The notes beneath the pieces were generated by a model, which saw only the letters and a list, made by a program, of their open reading frames with translations, was not told the origin of the DNA and searched no databases. Below are positions 25,864 to 32,459 of a stretch of 64,000 nt of DNA, in pieces. The position numbers and the translations under genes were made by a program. This DNA comes from Soonwooa buanensis. Its GTDB lineage: Bacteria > Bacteroidota > Bacteroidia > Flavobacteriales > Weeksellaceae. Location: NCBI RefSeq assembly GCF_900167905.1, contig NZ_FUYZ01000003.1:62001-126000 (forward strand). Reading direction: 5' to 3'. The first letter of the stretch is position 1, and every line of letters starts with the position of its first letter.

Positions 25864-27945
25864 ATGAATGCACGAATTATTGAGCTTCTTCAGCAACCCT
25901 CATTAATGCAAGCAAATGATTTGCAGCTTTTAGAAAAGCAAATTGAGCATACACCTTATGTTCAGAATGTTAGAGCACTTTATTTGTATGGCATTCACCT
26001 TTACAATCCGACGCGATATAAGGAAGTCTTGACAACGACTGCTGCATATACGACGGACAAAAAAATTCTGTATCAATTCATTAATAAAAAAGATATTGCT
26101 GAATCTTCGAAGGTTGAATCTGAAGAAAAAACAGATACAATTGTAGAATCTCCAGTTGAAGAAACCCAAAATTTAGTTTCTACTAAAATTGATGAAAATT
26201 TAACTGAGAATAAAGAAGAATCTTCGGAAGTTGAAGCAGAACAAGAAGAAGATGTGATGAATGTTGAGGAAGGTTCTAAAGATGTTATTATTACGGATGA
26301 AACGCCAACTTCGGAAAAAGAAACTGAAGTTGATTCTGATTTAAGTTTAGAGTCGATCGACGAAAATTTAATTCAAAATAAAGAAGAATCTTCGGAGGTT
26401 GAAGCGCAACAAGAGGAAGATGTGATGAATGTTGAGGAAGGTTCTAAAGATGTTGTTATTACGGACGAAACGCCAACTTCAGAAAAAGAAGAGGAAGTAG
26501 AATCTGATTTAAGTTTAGAGTCGATCGATGAGAATTTAATTCAAAATAAAGAAGAATCTTCGGAAGTTGAAGCGCAACAAGAGGAAGATGTGATGAATGT
26601 TGAGGAAGGTTCTAAAGATGTTGTTATCACGGATGAAACACCAACTTTGGAAAAAGAAACTGAAGTAGAATCTGATTTAAGTTTAGAGTCGATCGATGAG
26701 AATTTAATTCAAAATAAAGAAGAATCTTCGGAAGTTGAAGCGCAACAAGAAGAAGATGTGATGAATGTTGAGGAAGGTTCTAAAGACGTTGTTATTACGG
26801 ACGAAACTGAACCAAGTGAGATTAAAGAGGAATTAAATAGAGATGTTAGTTTTGAATCGATTGACGACTTTTTACCACAAGTGAAATTTGAAGTTCCAAA
26901 AAATCATCATCAATTTCTGAATCCTCCAAAGTTTGAAGTTAAAGAGCACAAACCTGTCGAAATTGAAGAAAAACCTACAGGAATTGTAATCGACGATACT
27001 AGCGAAAATATTGATTCTAAAGAAGAATTAAATGATGCACATTCTTTAGATTTTGGACCTTTTTCTAGAGAAGAAGAGTCTGTTGAAGTTTTAGAAAATG
27101 AAAAATCTGAAATTCCGACAGAAGAGCGTAAAGAACAAGAACCAACTATAGTTGATGTTGCTAAAGAAGAGCCTGTTCAAGAAAACTCAGCTTGGAAACC
27201 AATGTCGATTGACGCACATCAACCAGATGCTTTAATTGGTAAAGTTGAGACGCCAAATATTGTAACTGCAACAGAAAAGGATAATAAACCAGAACCGTCA
27301 AAAGAAGAAGTTTCAGAAACTGTAAATCCTGAAATTAAGCTTGAAGAATCTGTTGAAGAACCAAAGACCGCTATTGAAATTGTAGAACAAAAAGAGGAAA
27401 ATTTAATAGAGACATCAGAAAAAATCGAGGAAGAGAAGCGACCGATTTTTAATGTTTCCTTTTTTGGCGACTCCATTGCGATGGTTGATGATCAGAAAAA
27501 AGCGAATGAAGAAGTTGTAGAAGAAGTTGTCGAGGAAGCTCAACAAAAGGAAGTTGAAATACCAGTTGTTGCGGCTCAAGAGGACATAAAACCAGAAAAA
27601 AGCAATGTCCGACAATTTATCAATACTTGGCAAAACTGGTTAAAGATCGATCGTACCGCTGAAATCGAAAAAGATAAAGAAGTCAAAAAACAAAAAGCGA
27701 TTGATGAGTTTATCGAAAATCAACCCAAAATTACACAGCTAAAGGATGAAGCTAGTTTTGTTGTTAAAGAAAAGAAAGAAGATATTTCTCACTTGATGAC
27801 CGAGACTTTAGCGAATCTCTATTTAGAGCAAAAACTTTATTCTAAAGCGATAAAAGCATTCGAAACGCTAATCGCAAAACACCCCGAAAAAACGGACTAT
27901 TTCACACAGAAAATAGAAGATATTAAAGAGCAGAGGAAAGCTTAA
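25864..27945 (+). CDS. long acidic protein with 56-residue tandem repeats and a C-terminal TPR-like segment
   Basis: 693 residues. The N-terminal ~80 residues look folded and helical. Then a Glu/Ser/Val-rich low-complexity middle follows, including three full copies and one partial copy of a 56-residue unit (about residues 110-315) containing EDVMNVEEGSKDV. The C-terminal region (about 580-690) has RQFINTWQNWLKIDR and a TPR-like pair, LANLYLEQKLYSKAIKAFE. There is no signal peptide or membrane helix, so it is probably cytoplasmic. It is coupled to lptE. The repeat array probably varies between strains. The function is unknown. Confidence 0.7.
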   Translation: MNARIIELLQQPSLMQANDLQLLEKQIEHTPYVQNVRALYLYGIHLYNPTRYKEVLTTTAAYTTDKKILYQFINKKDIAESSKVESEEKTDTIVESPVEETQNLVSTKIDENLTENKEESSEVEAEQEEDVMNVEEGSKDVIITDETPTSEKETEVDSDLSLESIDENLIQNKEESSEVEAQQEEDVMNVEEGSKDVVITDETPTSEKEEEVESDLSLESIDENLIQNKEESSEVEAQQEEDVMNVEEGSKDVVITDETPTLEKETEVESDLSLESIDENLIQNKEESSEVEAQQEEDVMNVEEGSKDVVITDETEPSEIKEELNRDVSFESIDDFLPQVKFEVPKNHHQFLNPPKFEVKEHKPVEIEEKPTGIVIDDTSENIDSKEELNDAHSLDFGPFSREEESVEVLENEKSEIPTEERKEQEPTIVDVAKEEPVQENSAWKPMSIDAHQPDALIGKVETPNIVTATEKDNKPEPSKEEVSETVNPEIKLEESVEEPKTAIEIVEQKEENLIETSEKIEEEKRPIFNVSFFGDSIAMVDDQKKANEEVVEEVVEEAQQKEVEIPVVAAQEDIKPEKSNVRQFINTWQNWLKIDRTAEIEKDKEVKKQKAIDEFIENQPKITQLKDEASFVVKEKKEDISHLMTETLANLYLEQKLYSKAIKAFETLIAKHPEKTDYFTQKIEDIKEQRKA
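26191..26808 (+). repeat. 168-bp in-frame tandem repeat, about 3.7 units
   Basis: Units start at 26191, 26359, 26527 and 26695, each exactly 168 bases apart, with only scattered substitutions. The fourth is cut short near 26808, where the sequence diverges. All are in frame. Confidence 0.92.
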
Positions 27946-27952
27946 TAAAACT

Positions 27953-27990
27953 AAAGAGAACCAATTAATTGGTTCTCTTTTTTTTCTTTT
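27953..27990. terminator. convergent terminator, perfect 28-nt palindrome
   Basis: AAAGAGAACCAATT followed by its exact reverse complement (27953-27980), then a T tract on the plus strand and an A tract before it. It includes the stop codon of the convergent TPR gene and can serve both directions. Confidence 0.85.
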
Positions 27991-28483
27991 TGGTAGCTTT
28001 CTTTTTCGGCATTTTTGACTTAACAAATTTTTCTCGATTTTCCAAAAACTCGATCATATCCTTATTGTACGAAAATTTTTTCGCTTCCTTAATTGTTTTT
28101 AAAGCTTCATCGTAACGCTCCAGCTTTTCAAAATATACCGATTTCCAGTACAAAATATTCGACTTATCAATACCTTTTGTTTTAAAACTGAAATCCAACA
28201 ATTTCAAAGCTTCCTCATAATCCTCATTGTTTAAAAGGCAAGAAACATAATATTTCGGAATCGTTACATTCCCGACATCACACGCAAGAGCTTCCTGGAA
28301 ATAGGTTTTCGCCTGCTCATAATTTTTCAACTGCTCACTATAAATTCGTCCCATCAAGCAAAGCGCATCCGAATCTTCAGGATCGTAGGACAACGCGTAA
28401 TTCAAAGCTTCCAAGCAATCCGCCAAATTGTACGGATAGCAATCCAAAGCTTCAAAATAATATTTGTTTTTAGTTAAGTTCAT
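27965..28483 (-). CDS. tetratricopeptide repeat protein with basic tail
   Basis: 172 residues. Four to five helical repeats of TPR type are visible (CLEALNYALSYDPEDSDAL, YEQAKTYFQEALACD, YEEALKLLDFSFKTKG, YDEALKTIKEAKKF). A Lys-rich tail (KKKATKKKKKR) ends inside the terminator palindrome. There is no signal peptide. TPR arrays mediate protein contacts; the partner is unknown. The tail could bind nucleic acid, which is inference. rtcB lies upstream on the same strand, but 308 bases and two repeat elements separate them. Confidence 0.75.
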   Translation of the reverse strand: MNLTKNKYYFEALDCYPYNLADCLEALNYALSYDPEDSDALCLMGRIYSEQLKNYEQAKTYFQEALACDVGNVTIPKYYVSCLLNNEDYEEALKLLDFSFKTKGIDKSNILYWKSVYFEKLERYDEALKTIKEAKKFSYNKDMIEFLENREKFVKSKMPKKKATKKKKKRTN

Positions 28484-28514
28484 TTTTTTTTTACATTATT
28501 AAGTTTGTTTTTTA

Positions 28515-28607
28515 GGAGCTGTTTCCCGCTTTCCGCACTCGCTTTTGCAAGCCTTCCAAATCCACTGCATTTGCAAAGAGCTCAAACAATTGCTACAATC
28601 GGGGCTA
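28515..28607 (+). repeat. intergenic hairpin element, family A copy 3
   Basis: Left box GAGCTGTTTCCCGCTTTCCG, central stem CTTTTGCAA/TTTGCAAAG, then AAGAGCTCAAACA and right box CAATCGGGGCTA. End boxes match copy 4 at 30581. Confidence 0.65.
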
Positions 28608-28660
28608 AAAATGCCTCCCTTCTAATAAAATTATGACTTTCAAAAAGTCAGTTTCGTTAA

Positions 28661-28748
28661 CGTCCCTTCGAGTAGGTTTTGAAAAAACCGTATCGAGAAG
28701 TCCTTTTAAAAAAAGTTCTCGATACGCTTCGCTACTCGAACTGACGAA
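28661..28748. repeat. family C palindromic repeat, copy 1
   Basis: CCCTTCGAGTAG and CGTATCGAGAAG on the left pair with TTCTCGATACG and CTACTCGAA on the right, giving a long hairpin of ~88 bases. A second copy at 30358 and a right-arm copy at 30516 flank the other side of rtcB. Confidence 0.7.
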
Positions 28749-28791
28749 ATGCGAAATACCAGTAACCAACAACCAAAAACTGTCAACCAAT

Positions 28792-30183
28792 TTATTTATC
28801 CATTCTCACAATCCTCGGTTGAAAAGTTCCCAAGATGTCCACCAAATCACTTTGTGCGTTCATCACTTCATTGATGTCTTTGTACGCCATTGGTGCTTCC
28901 TCGGCATTTCCGCCCATTAGAGTCACTTTTTTTAGCTTCAACTCTTTTTTAATATCGCTTTGCGTGAAAAGTTGTCGGCATTCACCTCTCGAATAAGCTC
29001 TTCCTGCACCATGCGATGCCGAACTTAGCGATTCGGGATTTCCTTTTCCTCGAACGATAAAACCTTTCGCCGTCATCGAACCTGGAATCATTCCCAATTC
29101 GTTTTCGCTGGCTGGTGTGGCTCCTTTTCGATGGACGATTACTTCTTTTCCGTTGTGGATTTCTTTCCAAGCGAAATTGTGATGGTTTTCGATTTTGGCT
29201 TTTACACGACCGCCAACAGCTTTCACCAATCGACGATGAATATCATCATGACAAGCCGAAGCGTAATCTCCTGCGAGATTCATGGCTGTCCAATATTCCA
29301 ATCCCATGTGCGTACTCAAATCCAGCCAAGCAAAATTCTGAGCTTCCTTTGGCAACGGACATTGTTCTGTCGCCACTCTCGAATAATATTGCGCAATTTC
29401 AGCGCCTAAACCTCGAGAACCGCTGTGCGAAAGAATCCCCAAATATTTTCCTTTCGGAAGTCCGATTTGTGAATCTTCTTCCACAATTTCCACTTCGCCG
29501 AATTCTACAAAGTGATTTCCACCGCCCGAACTTCCCATTTGTTTGATGGCTTTTCCTTTTAATCTTTTCAAAATCGGAATCAAATCAAACGTATCACGTT
29601 CGAAAATTTCGTGGTCGACGTGTGATTTGTGCGTTTCATACATTCCGAATTTGGTATGTTCTGCCAAAGCTTTTTCAAACTTGTCTTTGGCACCATCTAG
29701 ATATGAAATCGGCGTATCCAAAATGCTTAAGCTCATCCTGCAACCAATATCCATCCCCACGCCGTACGGAATTACCGCATTTTCTACCGCCAAAACACCA
29801 CCGATTGGTAAACCGTAACCGCTGTGTGCATCGGGCATCAAAGCACCACCAACCGAAATTGGAAGTTTTAATGCCGTGTACAATTGGTTTTTCGCTTCCT
29901 CGGAAATGTTGTTTCCAAAGATTTGAAAGTCGGCTCTTTGTGCGTTGAGCATTCGTTTTTCGTTTTTTGTAGAAAGCAGTAAAGCTTCCGCAATTTGTCC
30001 GAACTGCAAATCTTTCTCGAAGTTTTGCGGGTTTTGTAAAATCTCTTTCAAGATGGATTTTACGTGATGTATATTTTTGGTGGCAAAATTCCTTTTCATG
30101 ACTTCCAGAGCGATGTTGACGCTTTGGTTGTTGGGATAGCCGAGTTTTAATATATCTTTTCCTTTTAGTTTTAAATTTCCCAT
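28792..30183 (-). CDS. rtcB: RtcB family RNA ligase
   Basis: 463 residues. RtcB joins 2',3'-cyclic phosphate (or 3'-phosphate) and 5'-OH RNA ends using GTP and Mn2+. Metal and guanylate residues are visible: MPDAHSGYG (His120), DIGCR with metal-binding Cys148, GGGNHF (about 221-225), HSGSRG, and ASHGAGR with the guanylylated His near 391. The DIGCR variant replaces the more common DIGCG. No rtcA or archease gene is adjacent. It is flanked on both sides by palindromic repeats. Confidence 0.93.
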   Translation of the reverse strand: MGNLKLKGKDILKLGYPNNQSVNIALEVMKRNFATKNIHHVKSILKEILQNPQNFEKDLQFGQIAEALLLSTKNEKRMLNAQRADFQIFGNNISEEAKNQLYTALKLPISVGGALMPDAHSGYGLPIGGVLAVENAVIPYGVGMDIGCRMSLSILDTPISYLDGAKDKFEKALAEHTKFGMYETHKSHVDHEIFERDTFDLIPILKRLKGKAIKQMGSSGGGNHFVEFGEVEIVEEDSQIGLPKGKYLGILSHSGSRGLGAEIAQYYSRVATEQCPLPKEAQNFAWLDLSTHMGLEYWTAMNLAGDYASACHDDIHRRLVKAVGGRVKAKIENHHNFAWKEIHNGKEVIVHRKGATPASENELGMIPGSMTAKGFIVRGKGNPESLSSASHGAGRAYSRGECRQLFTQSDIKKELKLKKVTLMGGNAEEAPMAYKDINEVMNAQSDLVDILGTFQPRIVRMDK

Positions 30184-30296
30184 TGTTTTGATTTTAGATT
30201 CAAGATGCTAGAACCAAGAGCCAAGACTCTTGTCTTGAAACTGGTTTTACATCGCGAATGTTTACTCCAACTAAATTTTTAGTTGATTTTTTGTTT

Positions 30297-30329
30297 AAAC
30301 CTATTGGGCTTTCTCAACCCAAGAGGTTT
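30297..30329. other. strong stem-loop upstream of rtcB
   Basis: AAACCT-a-TTGGG pairs with CCCAA-g-AGGTTT around a 9-base loop. It is followed on the plus strand by GGAACTCTTTTTTC. It may be a terminator for an unseen plus-strand transcript or part of the rtcB leader. Confidence 0.4.
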
Positions 30330-30357
30330 GGAACTCTTTTTTCTACACTTTCCGCTT

Positions 30358-30446
30358 CGTCCCTTCGAGTAGGTTTTGAAAAAAATTGTACCGAGAAGTT
30401 GTTTTTTTTATAGTTCTCGATACGCTCGCTACTCGAACTGACGACG
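30358..30446. repeat. family C palindromic repeat, copy 2
   Basis: CGTCCCTTCGAGTAGG at the left and TTCTCGATACG...CTACTCGAACTGACGA at the right, the same arms as the copy at 28661 with a different centre. Confidence 0.7.
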
Positions 30447-30515
30447 TGTTGACTTTCGACATTTCCGACTTTGTTAATTCACAAGTTTTGCAAAGTGTGT
30501 GGAGAAAGTTTATAA

Positions 30516-30552
30516 TGGTTCTCGATACGCTTCGCTACTCGAACAGACGACC
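30516..30552. repeat. family C repeat, right arm only
   Basis: GTTCTCGATACGCTTCG followed by CTACTCGAACAGACGA repeats the right half of copies 1 and 2; no matching left arm is present. Confidence 0.65.
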
Positions 30553-30580
30553 GCCTTTTTATTTGACGGCATTTTATCAT

Positions 30581-30723
30581 AGCCCCGATTGATTCTGACT
30601 TATATATTTTTATAGTTGAATCATCGAAACTCGTTCCTCGTTTTGAAGCGGCATCCTTTTTTTGTTTGGGCTTGAAAAAAGCGTTGGCAAAAAAAGATAC
30701 AGCGGAAAGCGGGAAACAGCTTC
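30581..30723 (-). repeat. intergenic hairpin element, family A copy 4 (long)
   Basis: On the minus strand it has left box GCTGTTTCCCGCTTTCCGC, a central stem ATCTTTTTTTG/CAAAAAAAGGAT and right box CAATCGGGGCTA, as in copy 3, but with an extra ~45 bases before the right box. Confidence 0.6.
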
Positions 30724-30737
30724 AAAAAATAACTGAA

Positions 30738-30825
30738 CTGCTGTTCGACGAAGTCAAATAGCTTCTAACAAAAAATATTATCTGCTATTCGACGTAGTCA
30801 ATAAGGTCCTAATAAAAATAATTTC
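30738..30825. repeat. two-copy direct repeat, 44-bp period
   Basis: CTGCTGTTCGACGAAGTCAA at 30738 and CTGCTATTCGACGTAGTCAA at 30782, each followed by a similar TAAnAAAAATA tail. The first copy can also fold on itself (CTGTT-cGA / TCa-AATAG). Confidence 0.6.
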
Positions 30826-30857
30826 GGGAAAAACTTAAGTTTTGGATTTTGCGCAAA

Positions 30858-31026
30858 GAAAAACCCGAAATCTTGCGACTTCGGGTTTTGATATTTCATT
30901 GTACTGTTCTTCTAAGAATGTACCAAACCACGAAGCCTCGCCTTTGCAAAAGGCAATCCTACTGTTGAATGTTGATTGAATCTGAACATTTTTGCTTCGT
31001 TTTTTTGTTGGTTAAACTTGATTTTC
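30858..31026 (-). ncRNA. candidate structured small RNA with own promoter and terminator
   Basis: Read on the minus strand, initiation is expected near 31026 from the box at 31032-31039. The RNA can form a closing stem (ACGAAGC at 31000-30994 with GCTTCGT at 30936-30930, extended by TGGTT/AACCA pairing). This stem encloses hairpin 1 (30990-30968, AATGTT/AACATT) and hairpin 2 (30954-30940, GCCTTT/AAAGGC). Hairpin 3 follows (30923-30901, GTAC and TTCTT arms), and the RNA ends in a strong intrinsic terminator (30889-30861). A 25-codon reading frame (30989-30912) inside it has no ribosome-binding site. It does not look like tRNA, tmRNA or RNase P RNA; a 6S-type or lineage-specific regulatory RNA is possible. 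Confidence 0.65.
30861..30889 (-). terminator. intrinsic terminator of the candidate small RNA
   Basis: AAACCCGAA and TTCGGGTTT form a 9-bp stem around a 10-base loop; the minus-strand T tract TTTTTCTTT follows. No protein gene ends nearby on the minus strand other than the one at 31073. Confidence 0.85.
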
Positions 31027-31031
31027 AGGTG

Positions 31032-31061
31032 CAAATATAGAATAAATTTTTAAAACGCAAA
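31032..31061 (-). promoter_or_regulatory. promoter of the candidate small RNA
   Basis: The minus strand has TTTG (31061-31058), 18 bases, then TATATTTG (31039-31032). This is the best two-part match to the Bacteroidota -33/-7 consensus in the window, and it reads into a region without a protein gene. Confidence 0.7.
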
Positions 31062-31072
31062 TTTTATTGAAA

Positions 31073-32122
31073 TTATTTTTGCTCGGGAAGATTCTTCCAA
31101 TATTGGAGACTTTTGTCCACATCGAAGTAATTGGGCTTGTTGGGATGCGTTTCGAAATAGGTTTTAAATTCTTCTAATTCTGAGATGATCCATTCTCGCA
31201 ATGGTATTATTTCTCCATCCCAACTGTAATGATAGATTTTTGACATATCAGTAGAAATGATGAATACAGCATCACTTTCTTTACTTTGACTGACATAGCC
31301 TTGAATTACGTAATAAGGAAAAAATTCTCGTGGTTTTTCTGTGATTTCGAAGTCGAGAAGATGTTCTTTTTTATCGCAATTATCGCACGGTGCCAAATGT
31401 ATATCGTTGATGATATCGAGATTTTTAAGACTATTCAAAAATTTTTGTTCTGTGCTGGTGTATGTAAAAGGATAAGGATAATACACACCGCCAACTTCAT
31501 AATCTTTTGGATTTTTTTTTGTTTTGTAAGGCTCTACTTTTTCGCCTTTTTTGTTGATAAGATAACTTTCTGATTTTTTGGAAGAAGGTACGATAGACCA
31601 ATGTTCGCCACCTTTTTCATATTGTTTTTTCCAACCACCAACATAGACTTTCGCATAGCCATACTGAAAAGGTTCTGCAAAATCCCATTGAGCGGGAATT
31701 GTTAGATTTCCGTCTTTGTCTGCAAAACCAACTTTGTTGCCATCGACATAACGACGAAGACCTTCTTCGTAATAGTCAATTCCGTTGTCAAACCATTGCG
31801 GATAATAAAGGAATTTTCCGTTTCTGTCATAGACTTCTCCAGCAGGCATCAAAGGTAATTTTGATGAATAGTCTTTAGCTTTTTCGGTTCCGATAAATTC
31901 TATTGTGGCTTCCTCGATTGGTTTTTTGAAATCATAATTTCCATAGTTGGAAAATTTTGCGGGTACAATGATTTTCCCTGATTCTGTTTTGGCGCCTACT
32001 TTGGTGCTGTCCGCAGTCGAAAAATAATAAAGCTTTTCGTTGGTTTGTGCCAACAAAAATGTGCTTTGGAGAATTACAAAAACAAAGCTTAGAAATTTTA
32101 AAACAATATTATGAGAAATCAT
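31073..32122 (-). CDS. secreted WG-repeat protein
   Basis: 349 residues with a signal peptide (about 1-25, ending LLAQ). WG-type repeats are visible as VGAKTESGKIIVPAKF, and VGFADKDGNLTIPAQWDFAEPF near residues 132-153, followed by YGYAKVYVGGWKK. A third, degenerate unit lies around YLINKKGEKVEPY. The C-terminal 120 residues hold LAPCDNCDKKEHLLDFEI, which may be a separate domain. WG proteins are common, poorly understood and often exported in Bacteroidota. It may be co-transcribed with the small membrane gene 17 bases upstream. Confidence 0.8.
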   Translation of the reverse strand: MISHNIVLKFLSFVFVILQSTFLLAQTNEKLYYFSTADSTKVGAKTESGKIIVPAKFSNYGNYDFKKPIEEATIEFIGTEKAKDYSSKLPLMPAGEVYDRNGKFLYYPQWFDNGIDYYEEGLRRYVDGNKVGFADKDGNLTIPAQWDFAEPFQYGYAKVYVGGWKKQYEKGGEHWSIVPSSKKSESYLINKKGEKVEPYKTKKNPKDYEVGGVYYPYPFTYTSTEQKFLNSLKNLDIINDIHLAPCDNCDKKEHLLDFEITEKPREFFPYYVIQGYVSQSKESDAVFIISTDMSKIYHYSWDGEIIPLREWIISELEEFKTYFETHPNKPNYFDVDKSLQYWKNLPEQK

Positions 32123-32139
32123 TTGTGCGTATTTGTAAT

Positions 32140-32343
32140 TCAGTTTTTTGGATTTTTAAGTTTTTTCACAATGAAAACGATGCAAAATACTAGAACGGAA
32201 ATTAAGGCTAAAAGTTTTAGAGCCATGCCAACATAAAGATAAGCGTAGGGTGGATCTAGCCCATAGAGTTTGGTTAAATATTCACCAAGGGAAAATACTA
32301 AAATGCAGAGAATAAGAATGAAAAGTGATTTTTTTAAATTCAT
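32140..32343 (-). CDS. small two-helix membrane protein
   Basis: 67 residues with two hydrophobic helices (about 5-22 and 37-60) separated by a short loop, EYLTKLYGLDPPYAYLYVG, and a basic C-terminus. I do not recognise a family. It lies 17 bases upstream of the WG-repeat gene on the same strand and after the htpG terminator, so the two probably form a unit. Confidence 0.55.
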   Translation of the reverse strand: MNLKKSLFILILCILVFSLGEYLTKLYGLDPPYAYLYVGMALKLLALISVLVFCIVFIVKKLKNPKN

Positions 32344-32403
32344 GTTTTTAGTTGTTAGTCCTTGTTTAAAAATAAGAAAATTTGTGGCAATTTGATTTAA
32401 TTA

Positions 32404-32435
32404 AATAAAAAAGTGCAACAATTATTTGCTGCACT
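32404..32435 (-). terminator. intrinsic terminator after htpG
   Basis: On the minus strand AGTGCA-g-CAA and TTG-t-TGCACT form a stem, followed by TTTTTTA. Confidence 0.8.
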
Positions 32436-32459
32436 CTTGTTGATATTCGATTTGAAAAA

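Larger units (their letters stand above)
28484..28791. other. gene-free interval between the TPR gene and rtcB
   Basis: The interval holds family A element copy 3 (28515-28607) and a family C palindrome (28661-28748). No coding sequence, tRNA or convincing promoter was seen. Confidence 0.6.
30184..31072. other. 889-bp gene-poor region with repeats and a candidate small RNA
   Basis: No protein gene is convincing. From left to right it holds a stem-loop at 30297-30329, family C repeats at 30358-30446 and 30516-30552, family A element copy 4 at 30581-30723, a 44-bp two-copy direct repeat at 30738-30825 and the candidate small RNA at 30858-31026 with its promoter. Confidence 0.7.

Noticed and set aside
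30912-30989. 25-codon reading frame inside the candidate small RNA
   Set aside because: There is no ribosome-binding site, and its codons overlap the stems that define the RNA fold; kept only as a possible dual function.
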